A stretch of DNA of 40,582 nt from Deltaproteobacteria bacterium. GTDB lineage: Bacteria > Myxococcota_A > Polyangia > GCA-2747355 > JADLHG01. Below the pieces are notes generated by a model. It searched no databases. It was not told the origin of the DNA and saw only the letters and a list, made by a program, of their open reading frames with translations. The stretch spans positions 1 through 40,582 of the forward strand of contig JADLHG010000073.1 of the NCBI GenBank assembly GCA_020848905.1. The letters are read 5' to 3'. Shown piece by piece: positions 1 through 6,123 of this stretch (within the stretch, counting starts at the first letter, position 1; each line of letters begins with the position of its first letter). A program made the translations under genes and the position numbers.

Positions 1-12
1 GCGGCTACGGGA

Positions 13-486
13 TCAGGCCGCGCGGATCCGCCACTCGTGATCGAGCGCGGCGGAAAACTTCACCCCGCTGGGTCGCTCACCAAGCTCATCGGGGAGCGGG
101 TATTCCTCCACAGGGTCGACCACAAGCGCCGAAAGCCTGAGAAGCCGTTCCGCCGTGGGCCCCATCGGCTTCGCCCCATTCTCCCACCGCGACACCGTTT
201 CCGGCGTCACCCCAAAATGACGCGCAAAGTCCTGTCCCGACCATCCCAGGTGCTTTCGCAGGAACCGAATCTCACCCGGCGCGAGTTGGTGCGCCGACTT
301 GGCGATCGTGGCAGCCAGCAGACGGTGAAGCCTCGCGAGCTTCGGGATCACCACGCTCGTCGCCCCGCAGTCCTCGCAGGTCCGAAGCTTCACGCCAATC
401 AACTCCACGTTCGGGAGCTCGTCCCCGAGGTAGGCGTGCGTTCCGATCTTCTCCGAGACCGTGCCCCCGCATTCCGGACACTTCAT
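13..486 (-). CDS. MqsA/YgiT-type antitoxin (zinc finger plus HTH)
   Basis: Predicted 157-residue antitoxin that should bind the toxin encoded just upstream and repress its own operon. The N-terminus has paired Cys-x-x-Cys motifs (CPECGG at the start, CEDCGA near residue 38), as in the YgiT-type zinc finger. The C-terminal half holds an HTH_XRE-like region (LRKHLGWSGQDFARHFGVT, then VSRWENG), as in MqsA. The chosen ATG at 486 gives the canonical MKCPECGG start and has GAGGG just upstream. An in-frame ATG at 495 overlaps the toxin stop codon (ATGA) and would add three residues. The gene lies antisense to the cassette direction, which is common for TA cassettes because they carry their own promoter. 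A near-identical copy lies at 3895-4368. Confidence 0.85.
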   Translation of the reverse strand: MKCPECGGTVSEKIGTHAYLGDELPNVELIGVKLRTCEDCGATSVVIPKLARLHRLLAATIAKSAHQLAPGEIRFLRKHLGWSGQDFARHFGVTPETVSRWENGAKPMGPTAERLLRLSALVVDPVEEYPLPDELGERPSGVKFSAALDHEWRIRAA

Positions 487-491
487 CGCCC

Positions 492-773
492 TCATTTCTT
501 TCTCCAAGCCGTGACGACGGCCAGGTTCTCCTCGGACCACAGTTGCACGACCACGCAGATCTTCGGCGTGTGCACCCGGTATCGCCACGCTCCTCCCTCG
601 AACTCGCCGGGATCCGGCCATCCGCCCCGGAGGACGTTCAGTACGTCGACCTGGGACAACCCGTCTTCGGCCATCTCCTTCAGCGCGTGGCCCCAAAACT
701 CCACCTCGCCATCTTCGATGATCGAGCGGATGACGCGGTGTGCTTCCGCCTCCTTCAGCGGCTCATCGCGCAT
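492..773 (-). CDS. DUF4258 (RelE-like) toxin
   Basis: Predicted 93-residue toxin and first gene of a two-gene TA operon with the MqsA-like antitoxin, which overlaps or abuts its 3' end. It has the DUF4258 pattern: an early segment EFWGHALKEMAEDGLSQVDV, a central Gly-rich turn, the strand YRVHTPKICVVVQLW and the terminal AVVTAWRKK. Known: this family is RelE/MqsR-related and is often paired with HTH antitoxins; ribonuclease activity is likely but not shown here. ATG at 773 is preferred over the GTG one codon upstream at 776. There is no strong ribosome site, and the leader is very short given the promoter at 799-826. Confidence 0.8.
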   Translation of the reverse strand: MRDEPLKEAEAHRVIRSIIEDGEVEFWGHALKEMAEDGLSQVDVLNVLRGGWPDPGEFEGGAWRYRVHTPKICVVVQLWSEENLAVVTAWRKK

Positions 774-784
774 CACGGCACAGC

Positions 785-826
785 TTGACTATAGATCAAT
801 TCTACGCGTCATTGATCATATGTCAA
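785..826 (-). promoter_or_regulatory. Toxin-antitoxin promoter with palindromic operator
   Basis: On the minus strand a -35 box TTGACA (826-821), a 16-base spacer and a -10 box TAGAAT (804-799) sit about 25 bases before the toxin start. The same bases form an inverted repeat: TTGACTATAGATCAAT (785-800) pairs with ATTGATCATATGTCAA (811-826), 12 of 16 positions matching, around a 10-base centre. Known: MqsA-type antitoxins repress their operon by binding a palindrome that overlaps the promoter. The arrangement fits autoregulation. The stretch is also conspicuously AT-rich for this window. Confidence 0.7.
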
Positions 827-848
827 GTCGTGGGCTCCCCCTGTGGCA

Positions 849-982
849 GCCCAACAACGCGTTGCAGCCGACCGGCCGGGCGGCTACGATAGAGGGGCTT
901 TCGGGGGACTCAATGACACTCGCACCACCAAACGGCTCGCTTCTCCCCGCCCGCCCGGCGACGGAACGCGTAGCCGTTGGGC
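849..982 (+). other. attC site 1
   Basis: R'' box GCCCAAC (849-855) and R' box GTTGGGC (976-982) are perfect reverse complements 134 bases apart. Inside them AACGCGTTGCAG on the left pairs imperfectly with GAACGCG (964-970) on the right. The next internal arms, CCGGGCGG and CCGCCCGG, can extend the hairpin. This is the attC architecture, and the length is within the known range. It closes the cassette that holds the toxin-antitoxin pair. Confidence 0.75.
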
Positions 983-1024
983 AGCCAGGGTTATGGGGTA
1001 ACTAGGAGGCACAGGGGGGACACG

Positions 1025-2002
1025 ATGTTCACGTCGGACGCAGTTCCTTGCGGTAGCTCGCCAGGGAAGCGCGTCATCTCCCTGGTGCTCGGATCTCCTT
1101 TCGGACCTGCGGTGTGGCCACACGGCAGGTGGCTCGTGCTTCTCCTCGCCGTTTCCGGCACTGCGTGCAGCGCCGCCTCCAGCTCTCCGAAGATCGACAG
1201 CGGCACCCCCTCTCCCGGAATAGACCGCGGCACCTCCTCTCCGGGGATGGACCGCGGCACCTCCTCTCCAGGAATGGACCGCGGCATCTCGTCGGCCGGA
1301 TGCACCGATCTTGGCGGTCCCGACCTCGGCGAGTGTGTGGCCGATCCCGGCTCTCTCCGGGGATGCGTGGTGGGTACCGCCTGGGCCGAGTGCCCCGGCC
1401 AAGGATCCCCCGCCGTGTACTGCGGCCGGGAAGGGTGCAAGTGGCTCACCGACGGTAACCCGAGGGGTTCCTTCGCGGTGCCGCTGAGCTCGACCTGCGA
1501 CTCCAGGGGCACGAGCTGCTGGCCCGAGGCGCCCCCCACCATGGCCTCGTTCATCTACGCCTGGGGCGACAAGCCCTGGTCCCGAACCCGCGCCCTGACG
1601 CTGCAGGTCACAATCGACGGCAACCTAGCGCCAGCTCCTGCCGCCATCGCCTGCACGGGCTGCACTGGGGCCTGTTCGGGCCCGTCCGGCCCGTGCTCTG
1701 GCACACCGCCCTTCGTGATCCGTCAGTTTCCCGGCCTCCTCGTCTACACCGCCACCCCGCAGGGCGCTCTCGCCGGCTGGGACCTCGTCCTCGAAGTGGA
1801 TCTCGGCCTCGCGCCACCTCGCGCACGCGCTTGCCGCACGCACTTCTCCGATTCCCCAAGCTGCAGGGTCAAGGAGCCCGTCTGCGCCACCGAGGGCACC
1901 GTCACCCTGAACCAATCCCCCTGTCGCAGCCGCCTCGACGACCTCAAGGCGCGTTTCACCGCACGGTTCCCCGACGGCGTCATGCTGGAGGGCACCCTGT
2001 AG
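1025..2002 (+). CDS. Cassette-borne exported Cys-rich protein, probable lipoprotein
   Basis: I do not recognise a family. The 325-residue product has a long basic N-region, a hydrophobic stretch WLVLLLAVSGTAC and a lipobox-like Cys at about residue 48. Then comes a Ser/Pro/Asp linker with three copies of a nine-residue unit, SPG[IM]DRG[TI]S. The remaining ~240 residues are rich in Cys (for example CTGCTGAC and the last CRS), suggesting a disulfide-stabilised exported domain. The ATG at 1025 has GGGGGA five bases upstream and lies 42 bases after the R' box of attC 1, as expected for the gene of a cassette. A GTG at 1112 would give a shorter signal peptide but lacks a ribosome site. Confidence 0.65.
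   Translation: MFTSDAVPCGSSPGKRVISLVLGSPFGPAVWPHGRWLVLLLAVSGTACSAASSSPKIDSGTPSPGIDRGTSSPGMDRGTSSPGMDRGISSAGCTDLGGPDLGECVADPGSLRGCVVGTAWAECPGQGSPAVYCGREGCKWLTDGNPRGSFAVPLSSTCDSRGTSCWPEAPPTMASFIYAWGDKPWSRTRALTLQVTIDGNLAPAPAAIACTGCTGACSGPSGPCSGTPPFVIRQFPGLLVYTATPQGALAGWDLVLEVDLGLAPPRARACRTHFSDSPSCRVKEPVCATEGTVTLNQSPCRSRLDDLKARFTARFPDGVMLEGTL
1211..1291 (+). repeat. 27-base tandem repeat, three copies
   Basis: Three adjoining 27-base units (1211-1237, 1238-1264, 1265-1291) encode SPGIDRGTS, SPGMDRGTS and SPGMDRGIS in the linker after the lipobox. Differences are few, so the expansion looks recent. Confidence 0.85.
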
Positions 2003-2169
2003 ATGCCGAACCGCGCACTTCATCCCGTCCGTCTCCACGACCCCGACCGCGCACCGTTCATAGCGCCCCGCTCGGTGCCCCCTCATGGCACCCTCGCCAC
2101 GCTACGCCTGACTGCGGCCTCCGGTCCCCACACGCTCGCCGCTTGTCCCTGTCGTACGGGCACGAGGCT

Positions 2170-2304
2170 GCCCAACAACGCGTTGCAGCCAACCAATCGG
2201 GCGGTTTCGTTAAGGGGGATTGGGGTGAACTTAGAAGATAAGACCATAAAGGCCATCTCGCTCCCCACCCGCCCGGCGGCTGAACGCGTGGCCGGCCATG
2301 GGGC
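2170..2304 (+). other. attC site 2, with degenerate R' box
   Basis: R'' box GCCCAAC (2170-2176) and the following AACGCGTTGCAGCC match attC 1 and attC 3. The right arm GAACGCG (2282-2288) is present. The R' box is not canonical: four extra bases (GGCC) and ATGGGGC stand where GTTRGGC is expected. The central part is closely related to attC 3 (shared TAAGACCATAAAG). It follows the exported-protein gene ending at 2002. It may no longer recombine. Confidence 0.62.
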
Positions 2305-2344
2305 CGAACGCTGCGGCGGTGTCGAGCGGAGGAACTGGGGCGCG

Positions 2345-3094
2345 ATGACTGGGGGATGCCGGGATCGACCGGGTCTTGGGGTTAGCACACCACGATGCGC
2401 GACGCACCTCGGCGGAGGCGCTGGCTTCGCCTACGGCGCGCTTTCCGCTTCGTTGCACAACGTGGCTCTTTGCCTCTTCGCCTCTCTTGCGCTGTTGCTC
2501 GCCGGGACCGCCTCTGCCTGTACCGCTCGTTCAGCGGGCCCTGACGACGCCTCTCTCGCAGGTCACGATATCTCGGCACATGTCGGGGACAGCCGCGTCC
2601 ATAAGCCCGACGCGCCTGCCCTTCGTTTGGACGGCGTTGCTTCTCCCGAGGACGGACTGGGCGCAGACCACGGCACCTCGAGCGACGCGAGCAGCGACGG
2701 CCGGCGCGAGGCGGGAAGCGACGGTCCTGCATCTTGTTTGGGACTCGGCGTCACGCTTTTCACCGTGAAAGTCCTCGAGACGGAGGTATGCGGAACTCCG
2801 TTCTGTGCGCCGGGCCAGACAGCGGCCATGACCAGAGTGCTCTCCACAACCAGGACGTGCCGCGGGAGTGGTTATGGGTTTAACGTCGGGACCGAGGTGC
2901 CTATCCGTATCCCGTCGACGATTTCGCTCGCGCCGGGGGATGTCGTGAACGTCGAGTGCCACGTCTGGTCCGTGTGCTCCGACGGGTGCGGGGGCACGCT
3001 TCCGTCCGTGAAGCCGCAGGGTCCGTGTTGGCATCTCGACTTCGGCTGTCGGATGCGATGCAACTACGAGCAACCGACAAAGGTCTGGAAGTGA
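2345..3094 (+). CDS. Cassette-borne Cys-rich exported protein, probable lipoprotein
   Basis: Family not recognised. The predicted 249-residue product has a hydrophobic stretch LCLFASLALLLAGTASAC ending in a lipobox-like Cys near residue 59. Next comes an Asp/Ser/Gly linker, then a C-terminal domain of about 120 residues with at least ten Cys (CGTPFC, CSDGCGG, CWHLDFGC). The ATG at 2345 is about 40 bases after attC 2 and follows GGAGGAACTGGGGC. A start nearer the hydrophobic core (TTG 2453 or GTG 2462) is also possible and would give a more normal signal peptide. The upstream open frame only reads through attC 2 and is not coding. A decayed copy of its 3' end lies at about 3180-3330. Confidence 0.6.
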   Translation: MTGGCRDRPGLGVSTPRCATHLGGGAGFAYGALSASLHNVALCLFASLALLLAGTASACTARSAGPDDASLAGHDISAHVGDSRVHKPDAPALRLDGVASPEDGLGADHGTSSDASSDGRREAGSDGPASCLGLGVTLFTVKVLETEVCGTPFCAPGQTAAMTRVLSTTRTCRGSGYGFNVGTEVPIRIPSTISLAPGDVVNVECHVWSVCSDGCGGTLPSVKPQGPCWHLDFGCRMRCNYEQPTKVWK

Positions 3095-3179
3095 GCCGCT
3101 GGCTAACACACGCATCTCGGTTGCGTCATTCCGGCCGGCGCCACGGACGGGGGCGCCAGGTGACCTGCCGTGACGGCGG

Positions 3180-3330
3180 CTTCGTGGAGGGAGTTCCGGC
3201 AACCGAAGGCGCCGGTGACGGATGCGGATCTACCTCGCCGTCGGTCAGGCCAATGGGCCCCTGTTGGCGGAACGATTTCGGGTGTCGCATCGCATGCGAT
3301 TACGGACCAAGAACCAAGATCTGGAAGTAG
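3180..3330 (+). pseudogene. Decayed duplicate of the 3' end of the preceding Cys-rich gene
   Basis: The frame ending at 3330 translates to GDGCGSTSPSVRPMGPCW, then NDFGCRIACDY and TKIWK. It aligns with the end of the 2345-3094 gene (SDGCGGTLPSVKPQGPCW, LDFGCRMRCNY, TKVWK). The upstream part of that gene is absent, and no start with a signal sequence is present. It sits immediately before attC 3, in the position the original holds relative to its own cassette end. It is best read as a remnant of a second, related cassette truncated at its 5' side. Confidence 0.65.
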
Positions 3331-3340
3331 GCCGGCGTCG

Positions 3341-3472
3341 GCCCAACAACGCGTTGCAGCCGACCGGTCGGGCGGTCTCGTTGAAGGGGAATTGGGGTGA
3401 GCTCAGAAACTAAGACCATAAAGAACTTCTTGCTCCCCCCCCGCCCGGTGGCCGAACGCGCAACCGTTAGGC
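3341..3472 (+). other. attC site 3
   Basis: R'' box GCCCAAC (3341-3347), AACGCGTTGCAGCC, a central region nearly the same as attC 2, right arm GAACGCG (3454-3460) and R' box GTTAGGC (3466-3472). The outer boxes are complementary apart from one G-T position. Length is 132 bases. It follows the truncated duplicate at 3180-3330. Confidence 0.75.
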
Positions 3473-3890
3473 CGCGCGTGATTCTCCCTGACATAGCGCC
3501 GACCGCCTGTCCAGGCTCCGTGCACCGCCGCGCAAGAGTGGCGATCACATGGAGCGGCACCCATCACCTCTCGGCCGCCGTCCAGCCCGGCGGGCGGCCC
3601 ACCGACGAGGCCGCGGGCAGTGCTTTCCCGTCGGTCCCATCGGCGGGCGGCCAGCGAACCACCGAGGGCGACCGTGCCGTCCTCACCCTATCCGGTCACG
3701 AGGGCGTAGCCTCGCGGCTCTTCCTAACTCTCCACGGCGCCACCAACGCGACCGTCGCGCTGGGCTCCTCTGCCGCGATCCGCGTCACACGGATGCCGTT
3801 AACGCGCTCCTTCTTCCTCAGTTACGCTGCTACGTCGAGGATGGGGGGGAGGCCGATGAGGCCGGGGGACACCGAGACCAGTGCGACTGC
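3473..3890 (+). other. Cassette segment without a convincing gene
   Basis: About 420 bases between attC 3 and the duplicated antitoxin block. One plus-strand frame is open throughout and reads like a beta-rich protein fragment in places (RAVLTLSGHEGVASRLF, TLHGATNATVALGSSAA). A GTG near 3537 could start it, but I see no ribosome site. The frame runs into sequence antisense to the antitoxin copy. It could be a truncated cassette gene cut at about 3890 by the duplication. I cannot support a product. Confidence 0.3.
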
Positions 3891-3894
3891 GGGA

Positions 3895-4368
3895 TCAGGT
3901 CGCGCGGATCCGCCACTCGTGATCGAGCGCTGCAGAAAACCTCACCCCGCTGGGTCTCTCACCAAGCTCATCGGGGAGCGGGTATTCCTCCACAGGGTCG
4001 ACCACGAGCGCCGAAAGCCGGAGAAGTCGTTCCGCCGTGGGCCCCATGGGCTTCACCCCATTCTCCCATCGCGACACCGTTTCCGGCGTCACCCCAAAAT
4101 GACGCGCGCAGTCCTGTCCCGACCATCCCAGGTGCTTTCGGAGGAACCGAATCTCCCCTGGAGCCAGTTGATGCGCCGACTTGGCGATCGTGACAGCCAG
4201 CAGCCGGTGCAGCTTCGCAAGCTTCGGGATCACCACGCTCGTCGCCCGGCAGTCCTCGCAGGTCCGAAGCTTCACGCCCCTCAACTCCAGGTTCGGGAGC
4301 TCATCCCCGAGGTAGGCGTGCGTTCCGATCTTCTCCGAGACCGCGCCCCCACATTCCGGACACTTCAT
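3895..4368 (-). CDS. Orphan MqsA/YgiT-type antitoxin (second copy)
   Basis: 157-residue near-copy of the antitoxin at 13-486, with the same Cys-x-x-Cys zinc finger and HTH segment. Changes include CEDCGA to CEDCRA and DFARHFG to DCARHFG. The frame is intact, which suggests it is recent or still useful. Its toxin partner is reduced to the final codons (4374-4407, ending AVVTARRKW), and the palindromic promoter is lost. It could be expressed from outside or act as an anti-addiction antitoxin against the intact toxin; this is inference. Confidence 0.75.
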   Translation of the reverse strand: MKCPECGGAVSEKIGTHAYLGDELPNLELRGVKLRTCEDCRATSVVIPKLAKLHRLLAVTIAKSAHQLAPGEIRFLRKHLGWSGQDCARHFGVTPETVSRWENGVKPMGPTAERLLRLSALVVDPVEEYPLPDELGERPSGVRFSAALDHEWRIRAT

Positions 4369-4373
4369 CGCTC

Positions 4374-4407
4374 TCACCACTTTCTCCGAGCCGTGACGAC
4401 GGCCAGG
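4374..4407 (-). pseudogene. Remnant of DUF4258 toxin (last 11 codons)
   Basis: The minus strand encodes LAVVTARRKW and a stop, matching the intact toxin end LAVVTAWRKK at 492-525. Everything upstream of this in the toxin gene is missing and is replaced by unrelated sequence leading to the lipoprotein gene at 4438. Confidence 0.8.
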
Positions 4408-4437
4408 GAAGCAACGTCTACGTCGGCATGGCCCGCG

Positions 4438-4839
4438 ATGCGGCCTAGACGCCCGAGCAAGGCAATCCGTCTCTCATTGCTCCTCGGCGCTCTATTGCTT
4501 TCCGCATGCCGCAGTGAACCCCGCCCGTGTGGAAGCACTCGGCAGCTACCCTGCCGCATCGACCACGAGAGACGCGTCGTGGCGTGCCCGGCGGGGACCG
4601 AGCTTCAGCCTGTCTGTTGTCCGAACGAGGAAGACGCTGACCCTTTCATCGAGGCGACGGCGATTCATCCCGCCACGCGTCAGTGCTACCGGCTCACCCC
4701 ATGCGTCCCCCTGGCCGCGCTCGGTTGGGCCTCCTGCAACCGGCTTGACGCTCAGGGCGGTGACGGCAGTACCACTGCGGCTCGTGACGCACGCCCGCCG
4801 GATGCCGGTGCTCACGAAGACGCGACCAGGACAGATTGA
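4438..4839 (+). CDS. Small Cys-rich lipoprotein
   Basis: 133-residue predicted lipoprotein with a basic start (RPRRPSK), hydrophobic core and a good lipobox LLSAC with Cys at residue 24. About nine more Cys follow (for example VCCPNEED), and the C-terminal tail is Asp/Ala/Thr-rich (DARPPDAGAHEDATRTD). The ATG is chosen because it directly precedes the signal sequence; there is no clear ribosome site. The gene begins 31 bases after the break point of the toxin remnant, so its own upstream region may have been replaced. The family is not recognised. It belongs to the cassette unit before the half attC at 4953. Confidence 0.6.
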   Translation: MRPRRPSKAIRLSLLLGALLLSACRSEPRPCGSTRQLPCRIDHERRVVACPAGTELQPVCCPNEEDADPFIEATAIHPATRQCYRLTPCVPLAALGWASCNRLDAQGGDGSTTAARDARPPDAGAHEDATRTD

Positions 4840-4952
4840 ACTCTCTCTGAGGGCGCGCCGCACCGCCACGGCCGGGAATCGCCGGCGCTCAGGCGTCCTT
4901 CGTGATCCGTGCATTCCGCCCACGGTTATAGATGGCTGCATGTACGACGGCA

Positions 4953-5012
4953 GTCCAAGAACGCGTTGCAGCCGACCGGTCGGGCGGGTACGATGAAGGG
5001 GCTTTGGGGGGA
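4953..5012 (+). other. Truncated attC (5' half only)
   Basis: GTCCAAG followed by AACGCGTTGCAGCCGACC, then TCGGGCGG, matches the left halves of attC 1 and attC 3. The right half is missing: no CCGCCCGG, GAACGCG or GTTRGGC follows. The R'' box is changed (GTCCAAG instead of GCCCAAC). Beyond it the gene at 5019 begins. This probably marks the dead right-hand end of the array. Confidence 0.6.
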
Positions 5013-5018
5013 TTCACG

Positions 5019-6110
5019 GTGAAATGCCCATTACGGCACTGCGCCACGCCGGTCTATCTGGCCGCCTTGCTGGCGTGCCAGCTGCTCAGCGTCCGCACGT
5101 CGGAAGCGTGCACGCCCTTCCCCGCGGTCGCTCCCTATGCTCTTCCCCGCCCGTCGTCCACCCCGATCTCCACCGCGACCTCGATCCACATTATCTCGGA
5201 GCAGCGGCCGGCCTGGGTCGAGGTCACCGCGGCCGGCTCCCTGGTCAAGACCGATGGGCTCGAGCTCCTCGGGAATGTCTATCTCAAGGGCAACACGGGA
5301 AGGGCCTGGCGGGTACTCGGGCTCGATGCCGCGAATCCGAACGGGTTGCTCCTCCCCAGCACGGAGTACGTGGTCTCCGGTATCATTGGCGGCACGCGCG
5401 TGGAACTGACGCGCTTCTCAACGGGCGCGGGGTACGACAAGAGGCCGGGCACGCCCCCCGTCCTGCGGTCGATCAAGCTGTGGCGCGTACACTATGCACG
5501 CCGCACATCGACCTGCGTCTCGGGTGACTATCAGGCCTTCATCGAGCTGGACTACCAACCGGCCGCGGTTCCGGATTCGCCGCCAGCGTCCGTGCTCTAT
5601 ACGCTCTGGTTGTCCCCGAAGACGGGGGGCCCGATGGAGCGGATATACTTTACCGGCGCTGACCTCTACGTCGGGGGCGGGCCACTCCCACCGGATAACG
5701 GCCCTCGCCACCCGAAGTGGCCGAGCGACCTGGACCCGACGCGCGAGTATTGCGCCATCATGAGCGCCGCGGGGATCGGCGACCTCTCTCGACAACCGCT
5801 CCAGAGCGACACCGCCTGCGCGCCGGTAACCCTCGTCGAGTCCACGGCCTCCCCGTCACCATCTGGCGGCCCTGCTCCCGACGCCGGTCTCGGCGGCGGA
5901 AGCGGAAACAGCGCCGGCTGCGCCGTCCCCGGGGGCGACGCTCGGTTTGGCCTGGGGTCTGCCGCGTACGTGTTTCTAGGCTTCCTGTGGCTCGTTCGGG
6001 GAGGACGCAGGGTCTTTCGCGGATCGCCAACCACGTCGGGCAGCACCGCTCCTTCGACGACGGTGTTCGCCCGGAAGCCAGCTTCTGAGGACGATCCCCG
6101 TCTTTCCTAG
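5019..6110 (+). CDS. Exported protein with MYXO-CTERM-like anchor
   Basis: 363-residue predicted surface protein of unknown function. The GTG at 5019 follows a GGGGGGA ribosome site and gives a signal peptide (core VYLAALLACQLLS, cleavage near SEAC). The middle looks like beta-sandwich material (strands such as YVVSGIIGGTRVELTRF). Near the end a Ser/Pro/Gly linker leads to AGCAVPG, a hydrophobic segment (AAYVFLGFLWLV) and Arg residues (RGGRR). That resembles the MYXO-CTERM sorting signal of a single Cys, a membrane segment and a basic stop. Unusually, about 30 residues continue after the basic stretch. The open frame upstream of 5019 is attC sequence. Confidence 0.65.
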   Translation: MKCPLRHCATPVYLAALLACQLLSVRTSEACTPFPAVAPYALPRPSSTPISTATSIHIISEQRPAWVEVTAAGSLVKTDGLELLGNVYLKGNTGRAWRVLGLDAANPNGLLLPSTEYVVSGIIGGTRVELTRFSTGAGYDKRPGTPPVLRSIKLWRVHYARRTSTCVSGDYQAFIELDYQPAAVPDSPPASVLYTLWLSPKTGGPMERIYFTGADLYVGGGPLPPDNGPRHPKWPSDLDPTREYCAIMSAAGIGDLSRQPLQSDTACAPVTLVESTASPSPSGGPAPDAGLGGGSGNSAGCAVPGGDARFGLGSAAYVFLGFLWLVRGGRRVFRGSPTTSGSTAPSTTVFARKPASEDDPRLS

Positions 6111-6123
6111 TGCAACCAGCCGC

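Larger units (their letters stand above)
3891..4407. repeat. Second copy of the 9-525 antitoxin block
   Basis: Bases 3891-4407 align without gaps to 9-525 at a constant offset of 3882, with scattered substitutions. Homology stops at GACGGCCAGG on the right, inside the toxin gene. The copy therefore holds the whole antitoxin but only the last 11 or so codons of the toxin. Confidence 0.9.
1..5018 (+). mobile_element. Integron gene-cassette array (integrase not in window)
   Basis: Seen: three attC-like sites and one half site, all in the same orientation, recur at 849-982, 2170-2304, 3341-3472 and 4953-5012. Their 5' halves share the block CCCAACAACGCGTTGCAG. Each separates short unrelated gene units: a toxin-antitoxin pair, small Cys-rich exported proteins, and decayed pieces. 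Known: integron cassettes are one or two genes followed by an attC whose outer boxes are RYYYAAC and GTTRRRY. Inferred: this is a chromosomal cassette array, either the distal part of an integron whose intI lies to the left, or a CALIN (attC cluster lacking an integrase). The left limit is the window edge. The right limit is the truncated attC at 4953, after which ordinary chromosome begins. Sequence to the left is needed to decide between integron and CALIN. Confidence 0.72.

Noticed and set aside
37-1005. Long plus-strand open frame across the antitoxin, toxin and attC 1
   Set aside because: It is antisense to two recognisable genes and then reads through attC 1 (NNALQPT). No ribosome site or family signal.
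2003-2344. Upstream extension of the Cys-rich gene at 2345
   Set aside because: The extension is read-through of attC 2 and intergenic sequence, with no signal peptide.
3397-4437. Long open frame joining attC 3, the antitoxin antisense strand and the 4438 lipoprotein
   Set aside because: Most of it is antisense to the antitoxin copy; only the last 133 codons form a sensible lipoprotein.
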